From the NCBI RefSeq assembly GCF_000247695.1, contig NW_004624747.1:13271877-13335876 (forward strand): DNA of 64,000 nt, read 5' to 3'. Under the pieces are notes generated by a model. The model saw nothing but the letters and a program-made list of their open reading frames with translations. It did no database searches and had not been told where the DNA came from. Both the position numbers and the translations under genes were made by a program. The DNA is from Heterocephalus glaber. Its lineage: Eukaryota; Chordata; Mammalia; Rodentia; Bathyergidae. The first letter of the stretch is position 1. Every line of letters starts with the position of its first letter. Positions 55,001 through 64,000 of this stretch are shown piece after piece.

Positions 55001-57966
55001 GCCTGGGCTGGCCTTGAACTCTCGGTGATCTTCCTGCCTCAGCCTCCCAAGTGCTGTGATTACAGGTGTGCACCACCACGCCCAGCTCACTTTTAAATCT
55101 AGTGAGAGCTATGGATCCTCTGCCCAGGACACACACACACACACACACATGTGCACACGCGTGTGCACAAATAATTTCTCTTTAATGGAGCTGCCCCTCT
55201 CCCCTAACCAAGCCGAGGACTGATTAAAGGGTGCTGGCTTATGTTAACTAACAACTCCCTAGAGAATTATCTCATCATGAATACTTTGTAATCTAAGTGC
55301 TAATTTTACATTTTAATGGAATTTACTGGGAAAGAGAAACTTTCATGATTCTTAAAAGAAAGGATAAGATGGACACAAAACTTTAATAAGATTATTGAGG
55401 GTAAGAGAGATACATAGCTTCTGGATAATAAAGTTCCAGCTCAGCAATGTAGTGCACACCTGTAATCCCAGCTACTGTACTTGGGAAGTTGAGGCAGGAG
55501 GATCACAAGTTCAAGGCCAGCCGGACAAATTGTCTCAAAATTTAAATAAATAAATCAAAAGTTCCGGGAATGAAAAAAAAAGTGCTGGAAATGTAGCTCA
55601 ACATTGCCTGGGTTCGGGCCGGGGATTTAGCTCAGTGGTTTCGCCACCTGCTGTGCAAGCGCAAGGACCTGAGTTTGATCCCTGGTACCAAAAAACCCCC
55701 CCAAAAAACAAAACACTGCCTGGGTTCAATTCCTAAAGGAGAAAGGAGGAAAGGAGAAGGAGGAAAAGAAGAAAATTTAAGTGTCTTAAATGTTATATTT
55801 TCTGTGTGTGTGTGTGTGTGTGTGTTGCTGGAACTTGAACCCAGGGCCTCACTCATGCTAAGCATACCCTCTACCACTGAGCTACATCCTCAGCCCTCAA
55901 TGTTATCATTTGTTTTCTTTTATTTATAAAAATAAACAAGCCCAAGCCAGGAGTAGTAGCACACACCTGTTATCACAGCACTTGAGAGGCTGAGGCAGGA
56001 AGATTGCTGTGAGGTAGAGGCCAGCTTGTGCTATATAGTGAGTTCAAAGGCAATCTGAAGAACAAAGCAATACCCTGTCTCAAACAACCTAAATAAACAA
56101 ACAAATAAGCCCAAAGTAAAGCAATTTCAAACCCCAGAGAAATATGCAAGTATATAATGCAAAGTGGAAGGTGCCTATAATTCTACTACCCAAAGATAAC
56201 CAATTAGAATAATATCCCTCAAGGCCTGGGGATTTAGCTCAGTGGTTCTGCTGCCTGCCCCAAAAGCGCAAGGACCTGAGTTCGATCCCTGGTACCAAAA
56301 AACAAAAACAAAAAAACTCTCCCTTGATTCAAAGAATAATATCCCTCAAGATATTTTACTCAATATTAGCTTTCTCCCCATTTATAAAAACCTGGGAAAC
56401 ATCTTCACATTTAGGGATATCTAATTCTTCTAAATGTCTGTGTAATATTCCACTTAGGAATGTTCTGCAAGTTTAGGCATATGTACTTTTTTTTTTTTGG
56501 TACCGGGGATTGGACTCAGGTCCTTGTGCTTGTGCAGCAGGCGGTGAAACCACTGAGCTAAATCCCCACCCCTAGGCATACGTACTTTAAGGAGGTATAG
56601 AAACTGGCTTACCAAACCTCACTAAACTGAAATGTACAATACTTCGCTGCCTTAAGTACATGTTTTAGCCAGATGCGGTGGTGCACATCTGTAATCCCAG
56701 GACTTGGGAGGCTGAAGCAGGAGGATCACAGGTTCAAGGCCAGCCTGGGCTACATAGTGAAACCCTGTTTCAAAAAGTTTATATTTTAATGTTTTCCATA
56801 AGGGCTTATAATTATTTGTCTGTGTTGTCAGATCTGCACCATACAGGTTTCAAAATCAGTGAATTCATACTGAGTGAGAGATAGGACTTTTCAAAAGTCA
56901 GCTATTGAATCTAAAACACAAGAAACCCAGAATTCTCAGATAAACAGCGGCAGGGAGATATTTGAGCTTGAACCCAGGGACTTCACAGTGAGCTATGTCC
57001 CCCATCCTTTATTTATTTGTTTGTCTGTTTTTGGGTATTGGAGAATGAACTCACTGCCTTCACGCTGAACTACACCCCATCCCTTTTAATTTTTCTTTGT
57101 ACCAGGGATGGAACTTGGGTCCTTGTGCTTATGCAGCAGGCAGTGAAACCACTGAGCTAAATCCCCAGCCCTAATTTTTTTTGTTTGTTTTTTTTGGTAC
57201 CGGGGATGGAACTGGAGACCTTGTGCTTGTCAGGCAGGTGCTGTGCCACTGAGCTAAATCCCAGCTCCTTTTTATCTTTTGAGACAGGTTCTCTCTAAGT
57301 CATTATATTGCCCTAGCTGGGCTCAAATTTGCAGTTTTCCTTCTTCAGCCTCCCAGAGTGCTGGAATTATAGGCATGCATTGCCAAGCCCAGCTAATATT
57401 TTTAATAATATTTTGAGACAAAGTCTCACTAAGTTGTCCAGGCTGGCCTTGAATTTGTAACCCTCCTGCTTCAGCCTCCCAAATAGCTGCGATTATAGGT
57501 ATGCACCACCATGCTCAGCAACAACAAATATTTTTTAGTATACATTTGTCTCAAAGATAACATTCATTGTTTATCAGAAAGTCACACGTGGGCCCGAGAT
57601 TTAGCTCAGTGGTTTCATCGCCTGCTGCGCAAGCACAAGGACCCGAGTTCAATCACCGGTACCAAAAGAAAAAAAAGAAAGTCACACATAACTGTGCATC
57701 CTGATGTATTTTCATTTGCTTAATCTCTCAACACTAAATCTGCACCAACCTGACATCCACCGGCCTATTCCAATGAATCATTCCAGCCCTGGGTTGTACC
57801 AAGCAGGGTCCACCTCTGCTCAGTCTTCTCTTCTTGTCCCTCTTTAGGCAAAAACAAGGAGTGCGATGCCTTTATCTGCAACTGTGACAGAGAAGCTGCC
57901 ATCTGCTTCTCCAAGGTTCCATACAACAGTGAGCACAAGAACCTAGACAAAAACAAATACTGTTAG
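50827..57966 (+). CDS. PLA2G1B: Phospholipase A2 group IB (pancreatic), 4 exons
   Basis: Join of 50827-50860, 53382-53541, 54201-54328 and 57848-57966; 441 nt, 146 residues. This is the secreted digestive enzyme that hydrolyses the sn-2 ester of phospholipids with Ca2+. It is released from the pancreas as a zymogen and activated by trypsin. Residues 1-15 form a hydrophobic signal peptide, 16-22 (EHRISPR) the activation peptide, and mature protein starts ALWQF. In mature numbering the Ca2+ loop is Y25-G-C-F-C-G-L-G-G33, the catalytic pair H48 and D99, and the Ca2+ ligand D49; Y52 and Y73 are kept. All 14 cysteines (seven disulfides) and the pancreatic loop 62-66 are present. Residue 28 is Phe, where Tyr is usual. 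The chain ends at Cys124, two residues shorter than human. All splice sites are GT-AG. Probably functional. Confidence 0.97.
50861..53381 (+). other. PLA2G1B: PLA2G1B intron 1
   Basis: Mostly unique to 51,950. Then (GT)n at 51,975-52,008, old ID at 52,010-52,055 (-), B1-type at 52,060-52,175 (-), a short (GATACA)n at 52,225-52,252, ID at 52,400-52,486 (+, flanked by GCAGGGATAG-like repeats), B1-type at 52,950-53,090 (+) and ID at 53,197-53,279 (-). Confidence 0.7.
53382..53541 (+). CDS. PLA2G1B: PLA2G1B exon 2
   Basis: Residues 12-64 plus two bases of Arg65: end of the signal peptide, activation peptide, N-terminal helix and Ca2+ loop. Acceptor TTTTCTTGCAG, donor GTGAGC. Confidence 0.96.
53542..54200 (+). 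other. PLA2G1B: PLA2G1B intron 2
   Basis: Contains one B1-type SINE (53,845-53,985, +). The rest is unique and unrecognised. Confidence 0.65.
54201..54328 (+). CDS. PLA2G1B: PLA2G1B exon 3
   Basis: Residues 65-107 plus one base of Ser108. Carries the active-site helix CCQTHDQCY with H48 and D49. Acceptor CCCTCTGCAG, donor GTAGGT (ends AGC A|GTAGGT, which alone keeps frame with exon 4). Confidence 0.96.
54329..57847 (+). mobile_element. PLA2G1B: PLA2G1B intron 3, SINE-rich
   Basis: ID copies: 54,572-54,655 (-), 55,617-55,700 (+), 56,223-56,312 (+, flanked by AGAATAATATCCCTCAAG), 56,490-56,573 (-), 57,096-57,172 (-), 57,190-57,268 (-) and 57,592-57,672 (+). B1-type: 54,945-55,088 (-), 55,440-55,550 (+), 55,945-56,085 (+), 56,670-56,780 (+), 57,280-57,395 (-) and 57,410-57,520 (-). 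Old ID: 54,790-54,855 (+) and 55,830-55,895 (-). MIR-like at 54,400-54,545. A G run at 54,550-54,563, (CA)n at 55,130-55,150 and (TG)n at 55,803-55,824. Confidence 0.75.
57848..57966 (+). CDS. PLA2G1B: PLA2G1B exon 4
   Basis: Residues 108-146 and stop TAG. Carries the back half of the catalytic dyad helix (FICNCD, D99) and ends KNKYC. Acceptor CCTCTTTAG. Confidence 0.96.
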
Positions 57967-58035
57967 CACGAAGTGTTCCCTCTGAAAAACTCCCCTCTAC
58001 CTGCCTAATGGCCTGCACTTTACACAGTGCCCTCT

Positions 58036-58041
58036 AATAAA
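58036..58041 (+). terminator. PLA2G1B: PLA2G1B poly(A) signal
   Basis: AATAAA 70 nt after the stop, followed by CTTGTTGAAAG and GTGTCTGCAG as GU-rich downstream element. Short 3' UTR of about 95 nt, as expected for this gene. Confidence 0.85.
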
Positions 58042-58064
58042 GCACCTTGTTGAAAGACCGCGTG

Positions 58065-60860
58065 TCTGCAGACTGCTGTATCTCTGTCTACTGAGTACAA
58101 CCAGATCTTTTGTGAATATCATTCCTCATTCCTCCCAGCCTTGGAAGTTGAACTGGAGTTAGGGGGACATTTCCAGGAATTGAGCACCTTGAAATCTGAA
58201 CTATGATTATCAACAAGTGTCTACTGACTGCTTAGCCTATACCAGGACTATATCTCTGTCTCCTCTGGTGGCCCTGTGACATACTGGTACTGTAAGCAAA
58301 TCTTATTTCTGAAGTTGAGGCCAATAGCAGAGGTCTTTTTTTTCTTTAGTACCAGGGATCGAACTCGGGACCTTGTGCTTTCGAGGCAGGCGCTGGAACC
58401 ACTGAGCTAAATCCCTGGCCCTAGCAGAGATCTCTTGCCCAGGGCTCACTGAGAGCTCAGTGACTCTGCAAACTGAACACACACCTTGAACTGCCTGTCT
58501 GAAGTGACACCCCCTGCTTTAGTTTGAGCCAGATTTCTTTTTTTTCTTTTTTTTTTTTCTTTTGAGGCAGGGTCTCACTATGTAGTTCAGGCTGGCTTTG
58601 AACTCATTATGTAGTCCAGGCTGGCTTCGAACTCAGTGATTCTCCTACCTCTGCCTCCCAAGTGCTGGGATTACAGGCATGAGCCACCACGCCTGGCCCA
58701 GATTTCATTCTCTCATTCTTCTATTTCCAACTGTATGAAATCATTCTTTTCTACAATTCTTACCTTTTCTAAACCCTTCCAAGTCTTTCCCATACCTTAC
58801 AAGCTGATTTTTACATTGTACTAATCAAATACAACAAGCAGTAACAGCTTCCATTGATTACTTACTGCATACCACTACTCCAAACTAAGAGCTCTCCACA
58901 TAGCATCTCATTAAATGTTCAAATCAGTCAGGCATGGTGGTGAATGACTGTAATCTCAGCACTTGGGAGGCTGAGGCAAGAGAATCACCATGAGTTTGAG
59001 GCCAGCCTGGACCATATAGTGAGTTCAAGGTCAGCCTGAACTACATAGCAAGATTGTCCAAAAAAAAAAAAAAAAGAAAAAAAATCATCAGAATAGAGGG
59101 GCAGAGAAGGAAGCTGAATTAGAAAAGCAAAGAGGGACTATGAGAAGTCACCAAGAAGTAGCTTCAAACCACTGGAGACAGGGCCATGGATTTAGCTCAG
59201 TGGTTCTGCCACCTGCCTCACAGCGCAAGGTCCCGAGTTCGATCCCCAGTTAAAAAAAAACAAAAACACTGGAGACAGAACAAGCCACTTCTGGGCATGT
59301 GGTAGGCAGCAAAGGACTTTCAGCTTGAAGGAGGAAATGTTCATGGTCTTATTTTTGGCCCAACTTCCCTCTGATTCTATTATTCATCTACTCAATGACT
59401 ATGAATTGAATATTTACATTTAGCCAGGAAACGTTCAAAACAGAGAATACAATGCGTCTGGGGTTCAAATCAAAGCAATGACTTCTTGCAATTCAGTTTG
59501 TCTGCGATTCAGTTTGTGCTGAGTTTTTTTTCCTGCTTTTCTAACTAATATCCTTATGTATGTTATACTCTATGCTCCAAATGATTTTTTGCGCAATTAT
59601 TTAGTTATCCTCACCCCTCTGTTGTTGTACTATTTGTTTTTGTTTTTTGGTCTTTTGAGACAGGCTCTCACTATGTAGTTCAGGCTGGCCTTAAACTCAC
59701 TATGTAGCCCAGGTTGGTCTCAAACTCAGGGTGATCATCCTATCTCAGCCTCCCAAGTGCTGGGATTATAGGAGTGCACCATGATGCCTAGCTTACATTC
59801 TAAGTACTATTCCATCCATATTTTACAAATGAAATTGATTCAAAGTGGGAACTGATTTGCCATAGGTTACTCATGCCTTGGAGTAATGCAAATCATAATT
59901 TAGAGAAGTGCCACCAGATAGTGAACTTGTTGAAAGCAGAATGAAGTGTCTTCGTCACCTTTGAACCTCCCAAGTACACTTGGCATGTAGGGGGCACTCG
60001 ATAAATGATTAATGAATAGTGGAGGGAATGTTAGTCATCTGTAAGCAAGAACAGGACTGTTCTCAAGTTTGATAAACAAGCATAGGCTGAATGGGGACTC
60101 TTTTTCTTTGCATAAGTAATACACAGGATTGCAAGAGAATGCAAAATTCAGTTAGACCTGTCCTTGACCTTTATGGAATTGTAAAATCCATCTTTCTTCC
60201 ACGGAAAGAAATCATGAAAGAAAGGTGGGGTTTTAGGAAAACGGTGCTTATTCGCTCCCTTATTATTATTAATTTTTTTAGCCAACAAAACAAGAGACAG
60301 AAAAATTATGCCGGGGCCAGGGATTTAGCTCAGTGGTTTCGCCGCCTGCCACGCAAGTGCGAAGGCCTGAGTTCGATCCCCGGTACCAAAAAAAAAAAAA
60401 AAAAAGAAAGAAAGAAAAAAAGAAAAAGAAAAGTTATGCCAGTGTTAAAATATAGAGCTAGGACGTGAATCTACTTTTTTTCATTATCCCACAGATTGGG
60501 AGGTAAATTTCTTTAACAATCTTGGGGCTCAGGATGTAGCTCAATGGTAGAGCTCTTGCTCAGCATGCACAAGGCTCCAACCATTCCAAAAACAAAACAA
60601 AACTTTTAATGAGCATCTGCGGGACGCTCATTATGAGAAGTGGAATACTGTACCCGGGAATTTCTATGGGAGTGGGTAGGATGATTTGAACGAATAATTA
60701 ACTAAACTGGATAAAGAGTAATTGAAGGCAGAATTATACGGCAGCAGCCACAGTATTTTTACAGTGCCACACGACACACGCTCATTAAATGTGTTCCACG
60801 AAAGTACAGTATTGTAAAAAAAAAAAAAAAAAAAGTACATTATTGTGTAATCTCTCCCAG
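58065..60860. mobile_element. Intergenic DNA downstream of PLA2G1B
   Basis: ID copies at 58,340-58,425 (-), 59,180-59,262 (+) and 60,313-60,408 (+). B1-type at 58,555-58,700 (-), 58,925-59,060 (+) and 59,650-59,795 (-). Old ID at 60,525-60,600 (+). An L2-like 3' end is at about 59,920-60,030 (GGCACTCGATAAATGATTAA). Unique stretches at 59,270-59,630 and 60,040-60,300 are unrecognised. Confidence 0.7.
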
Positions 60861-61440
60861 CGGAGGAGTAAAAAAATCCCACGTGGTTATATTTGCCTTT
60901 CCATGTCACGTGACCGTGCACGCCTAACCCCGTCAATTTCTGAGTTTCTTTGCCCTAATGGATTTCGGAGTAAGACGTATGATTGGATACTTTACAACAC
61001 GTGACTCCCACAGTCTCTCTTTTATTGGTGAACAGAGACCCAGCCTCTGGCCTATCTCCTAGCCTCCAGGGCTCAAGCCCCGCCCCCTCGCTCGGATATA
61101 GGCCCCTGAGTCATGGCTATTAATGGCTCCGGTGGGGTCTATGTGGTGTGTAGTTTCGCTTCTGTTCTCAGCTTTCTAGATACCTTACTAAGGTTTCTCA
61201 CTGGTAAAAGAGCACTCGAGTGTGAAAAGAAGGCGAACTCTTGTGGATGGCCCATTCGCCTCCCGCTAGTTCCAATTACCAATTCCCCCCTCCCCCGAGG
61301 TTTTTATCCCGGAAAGGGAAGAGGGGAGCGGGGGAAAATGAGGTGCCAGGAAACAAGAGGGAGCGGAGGAAAGGGATGCTAAAGCCCAGAGGTTGGTGGG
61401 TGTTGGGAGAGCGAAGGGCCTCTGAAGAGTCCCAGATTCA
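60860..61440. promoter_or_regulatory. Promoter-like CpG-rich element with three CACGTG E-boxes
   Basis: CACGTG occurs at 60,880-60,885, 60,907-60,912 (inside the perfect palindrome GTCACGTGAC, 60,905-60,914) and 60,998-61,003. Also present are CCAAT-box cores (ATTGG) at 60,982 and 61,024, a GC box CCCCGCCCCC at 61,078-61,087 and an AP-1 site TGAGTCA at 61,107-61,113. CpG is frequent against a depleted background, and no repeat is recognised. GTCACGTGAC is the ideal site for USF or TFEB-type bHLH-ZIP factors. No known gene start is identified here, so it may be a non-coding RNA promoter or an enhancer. Confidence 0.5.
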
Positions 61441-61454
61441 CGCTTAGATCTCTC

Positions 61455-62640
61455 CCCAGTCCGGTGTGGTGGTGCACGTCTGTAATCCCAACACTATGGG
61501 AGGCCAGATGTGTGTGGGGTGGGGTTCCAGATCCAAACCGCTACAAGGAGCGTCAGCTTCAGGAGCGACCAACTCCCTCTTGAGACTAAAATAAAATTTT
61601 AAAATAAGGTGAACATTCTTAGCCCTCGAGACTTGATTTCATGATACATGCCAGCATCGAGGAGCTGAAAGAGCCTTCCTTCCGTTCCCTGGTTAACTAT
61701 ACCTGCTCTCCACTGCCCGCTGCATGTTGGCCATTCCTGGTGTCCTTAGCTAGGTGGACTCTCAGGCTTCTACTTTAACTTTAGGTTGACTGTTATCTGT
61801 GAGAATCTAACCATAACCTACAGACAAATGAGAAGTGTCTTTAAAACAGCCAGCCATGGTGGCTCTCACCTGTAATCCCAGTACTGGGGAGAAAGAGGCA
61901 GGAGGATGGTTGTAAGTTTGAGGCCAGCCCAGCCTTCAGGGTGAGTTCAAGGACAGCCTGAACTACATGGCGAGACCCTGTCCGAGACATACCAAAACAA
62001 ATAAACAAACGAAACTGAAAGGAAAGCCTTGTATTCTGCTCCTGGCTGGGAAACTATGTAATGTGATCTTGGGTAATTCTGGATCTTAATTTTTACAAAA
62101 ATAGTGGTAGAAGCCAGATATAGTGGTCCATACCTGTAATCCCAACACTCTGGAAGGCTGAGGCAGGAGGATTGCAAGTTCAAACCCAGCCTGGGAATTT
62201 AGTGAGACCTTGTCTCAAAAAGGGAAGGGGCTAGGGATGCAAAGGCCCTGGNNNNNNNNNNNNNNNNNNNNNNNNNNNNNNNNNNNNNNNNNNNNNNNNN
62301 NNNNNNNNNNNNNNNNNNNNNNNNNNNNNNNNNNNNNNNNNNNNNNNNNNNAGTCATGGCAATCCAATTAAAAAATGGGCAAAGAAGGTAAGTGTGGTAG
62401 CTCATGATTGTAATCCCAGCACTCTAGGAAGCTGAGGCAGGAGGATTGCAAGTTCAAACCCAGCCTGGGAATTTAGTGAGACCTTGTCTCAAAAAGGGAA
62501 GGGGCTAGGGATGCAAAGGCCCTGGATTCAATCTCCAGTGGTACAAAAAAAAAAAAAAAGTGCTAAAGTGCTTGTCTAGTGTGCATGAGGCTCTGGCTTC
62601 ACAAATGAGTAAATAAGTAAATAATTAAATAAAGTGAAGA
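61455..62640. mobile_element. B1-rich stretch around an assembly gap
   Basis: Truncated B1-type at 61,460-61,510 (+). Copies at 61,850-61,985 (+), 62,110-62,220 (+) and 62,395-62,500 (+), the last two each followed by the same decayed ID head (GGGGCTAGGGATGCAAAGGC). Unique DNA at 61,520-61,840 is unrecognised. Confidence 0.7.
62252..62351. other. Assembly gap (100 N) between near-identical SINE copies
   Basis: Exactly 100 N. The sequence ending at 62,251 recurs at about 62,410-62,525 on the other side of the gap. Confidence 0.98.
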
Positions 62641-62935
62641 CTATATATTCTCTAATCCTGTCATTGTGTGCACTACTCCATGAAAATTTTCAGTAGAGAA
62701 TAAGGGTAGTGGAATGGCATATTTTGTGAGGTACTTAAGGGCAAGAAGTGGTATCTTTTGTGTCATTAGTTTGCTTAATACAATGTCTGTCACCAGCTGT
62801 TGTTGAGATTTTCGGTGAGAATGGTTTGAGATTCAGAAGACCCAGATTTGAATACAATTGTTAGTACTGACTGAGCAACTGAGGAAGCCTGCTTGAAAGC
62901 ATCTTAGGCTCCCCATCTGCAAAAAGCTGGAATGA

Positions 62936-63120
62936 GCCTGGGATTTAGCTCCGTGGCACTGCACCTGCCTCGAAAGCACAAGGTCCTGAGTTCGATCCCC
63001 AGTACCAAAAAAAAAAAAAAAAAGCTGGAATGAGGGGCCGGGGATTTAGCTCAAGTGGCACCACACCTGCCTCGAAAGTGCAAGGGCCTGAGGTCGATCC
63101 CTGACACCAAAAAAAAAAAA
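62936..63120 (+). mobile_element. Two ID SINEs in series
   Basis: Copies at 62,936-63,019 and 63,035-63,120, both with long A tails. AAAAAGCTGGAATGAG precedes the first, separates the two and follows the second. Confidence 0.85.
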
Positions 63121-63139
63121 AAAAAAGCTGGAATGAGAT

Positions 63140-64000
63140 TTACAACCTTACACTTGCTCAGAATTAGTGACCATGGGCAAACTCAGTTGTGTAGGTGAAA
63201 CAAACTTGACACATTTTTCCAATTTTAGTATATGTGCTGCCGAGGCAAACACTCAACGCATTTTCCAGATCTTGGTTATCCAGGTGAACTGAAATGTGCT
63301 TCCTGGGCAGGTGTGGGATCAGCAGGCATTGCCTGTTCTCATTTTAGACAAAAGGCTGTTCAGAACAGCCTGTTATTCTCCCATCTGCTCCACTGATTCT
63401 TCCAGGCTAACACAGTAATCAAACAAGTCTTCCTGCTTTCCTCAGCAGAAACAAATCAACTTAAGAGCCCCCTTGGCAATGAACTGTTTTTGCTCTACAA
63501 GCGAGGTTCCAGTCAGGTTTGTCATTCTGACAGCTGGCATGAATAGAAATCCTTAGAGAACTGTATTATAAAGCACCATTCTCTTTTTAAGCTGATCTTA
63601 AAAAATATATGCATATATAAATGTACACCCCACACTCCTGGTATGCTACTGAAATACTTTAATACTTGGTTAATAAAACATTCATTCACATTTATCAAAA
63701 CAAAACAAAACAAGTGGTTCCGTTAAAAACACAACCATTTGGAATTATGAATCAAGTCATTTTCCTTCTACACTCACCCACTGAGTGCACTCCCCGGGCA
63801 ACCACTCCAGTGTCGTGTCCTACATTTTCCCCAGACTATTTCTTCTCCCATGTGACATAAAAAGGAAATGAATGCAGTTTTCCCATCAAGAACAGCTGTT
63901 TCTTTGAAAACAGGATAAATATCATTGGCCTGGGGTCTCACTCCTTGGCTCTGCGATACAAGCCCAGCTTGGAGATGAGCAGGCAGACGGGGTGGTTTGG
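63140..64000. other. Repeat-free end of window
   Basis: No SINE or L1 is recognised in 860 bases. It holds the 17-base inverted repeat GGCTGTTCAGAACAGCC (63,354-63,370) and a possible minus-strand gene end beyond 63,937. Confidence 0.5.
63937..64000 (-). CDS. Possible 3' end of an unidentified minus-strand coding exon (partial)
   Basis: Read on the minus strand from the window edge, the frame PNHPVCLLISKLGLYRRAKE ends in TGA at 63,938-63,940. About 275 bases further along on that strand is ATTAAA (plus-strand 63,658-63,663), a weak poly(A) signal. By human gene order the next gene, SIRT4, should lie on this strand with its 3' end facing PLA2G1B, but the peptide does not match the SIRT4 C-terminus I know. 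It may be a UTR or a chance frame. Confidence 0.15.

Noticed and set aside
61113..61382. 89-residue open frame starting ATGGCTATTAATGG beside the E-box cluster
   Set aside because: No family is recognised and there is no splice or poly(A) context; CpG-rich DNA gives such frames by chance.
63140..64000. Direct assignment of the end of the window to SIRT4
   Set aside because: Only gene order suggests it; the visible peptide does not match the SIRT4 C-terminus.
1..64000. Endogenous retrovirus or LTR
   Set aside because: No LTR pair, primer binding site or gag/pol frame was recognised; this is by eye, without a library search.

Overview
The window is mammalian nuclear DNA, most likely from a rodent. 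It carries two recognisable protein-coding genes, both on the + strand. MSI1 (Musashi-1, a neural RNA-binding protein) has its coding exons between 19,235 and 40,905 and a terminal 3' UTR exon from 42,750. PLA2G1B (secreted pancreatic phospholipase A2) runs from 50,827 to 57,966. All 18 coding exons could be joined by GT-AG splice sites into intact frames of 362 and 146 codons. The adjacent, same-strand order MSI1 > PLA2G1B is the one known from human 12q24.31. The two genes share no pathway; they are simply neighbours.

The rodent call rests on the repeats. There are about 50 copies of a tRNA-derived ID-like SINE (A box TTAGCTCAGTGG, B box GAGTTCGATCC, GGTACC before the A tail). There are also many 7SL-derived B1-type SINEs with the internal near-duplication (AGTTCAAGGCCAGCCTG...AGTTCAAGG.CAGCCTGAACTACA) typical of rodent B1. 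No B2/B4 elements were recognised, which argues against mouse or rat. A beaver-like or other non-muroid rodent is a guess. Older layers are L1 3' fragments, MIR/L2 remnants and two MER2-like DNA transposons. No LTR retrovirus was recognised.

Layout: 1-16,660 is intergenic and crowded with SINEs, with an L1 pair at 11.4-15.3 kb and a MER2-like element at 6.15-6.83 kb. From 16,660 to 18,780 is repeat-free, G-rich DNA upstream of MSI1. From 18,780 to 20,300 is the MSI1 CpG island with exons 1-4. From 20,349 to 29,357 are introns 4-7, almost SINE-free and holding probable regulatory DNA, including a CpG island with a perfect RFX X-box in intron 6. From 29,358 to 44,520 is the rest of MSI1, where repeats return, including a SINE-filled intron inside the 3' UTR. 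From 44,540 to 50,770 is intergenic and repeat-rich. PLA2G1B follows, with a TATA box and introns rich in SINEs. From 58,060 to 64,000 is intergenic, with a promoter-like cluster of three CACGTG E-boxes near 60.9-61.1 kb, two 100-base assembly gaps (48,849-48,948 and 62,252-62,351), and a repeat-free end that may hold the 3' end of a minus-strand gene.

The most promising observations are the RFX X-box island in intron 6, a convergent pair of CTCF-like motifs around it, the orphan E-box promoter-like element near 61 kb, and five places where ID SINEs sit in series with the same target sequence repeated at each junction.
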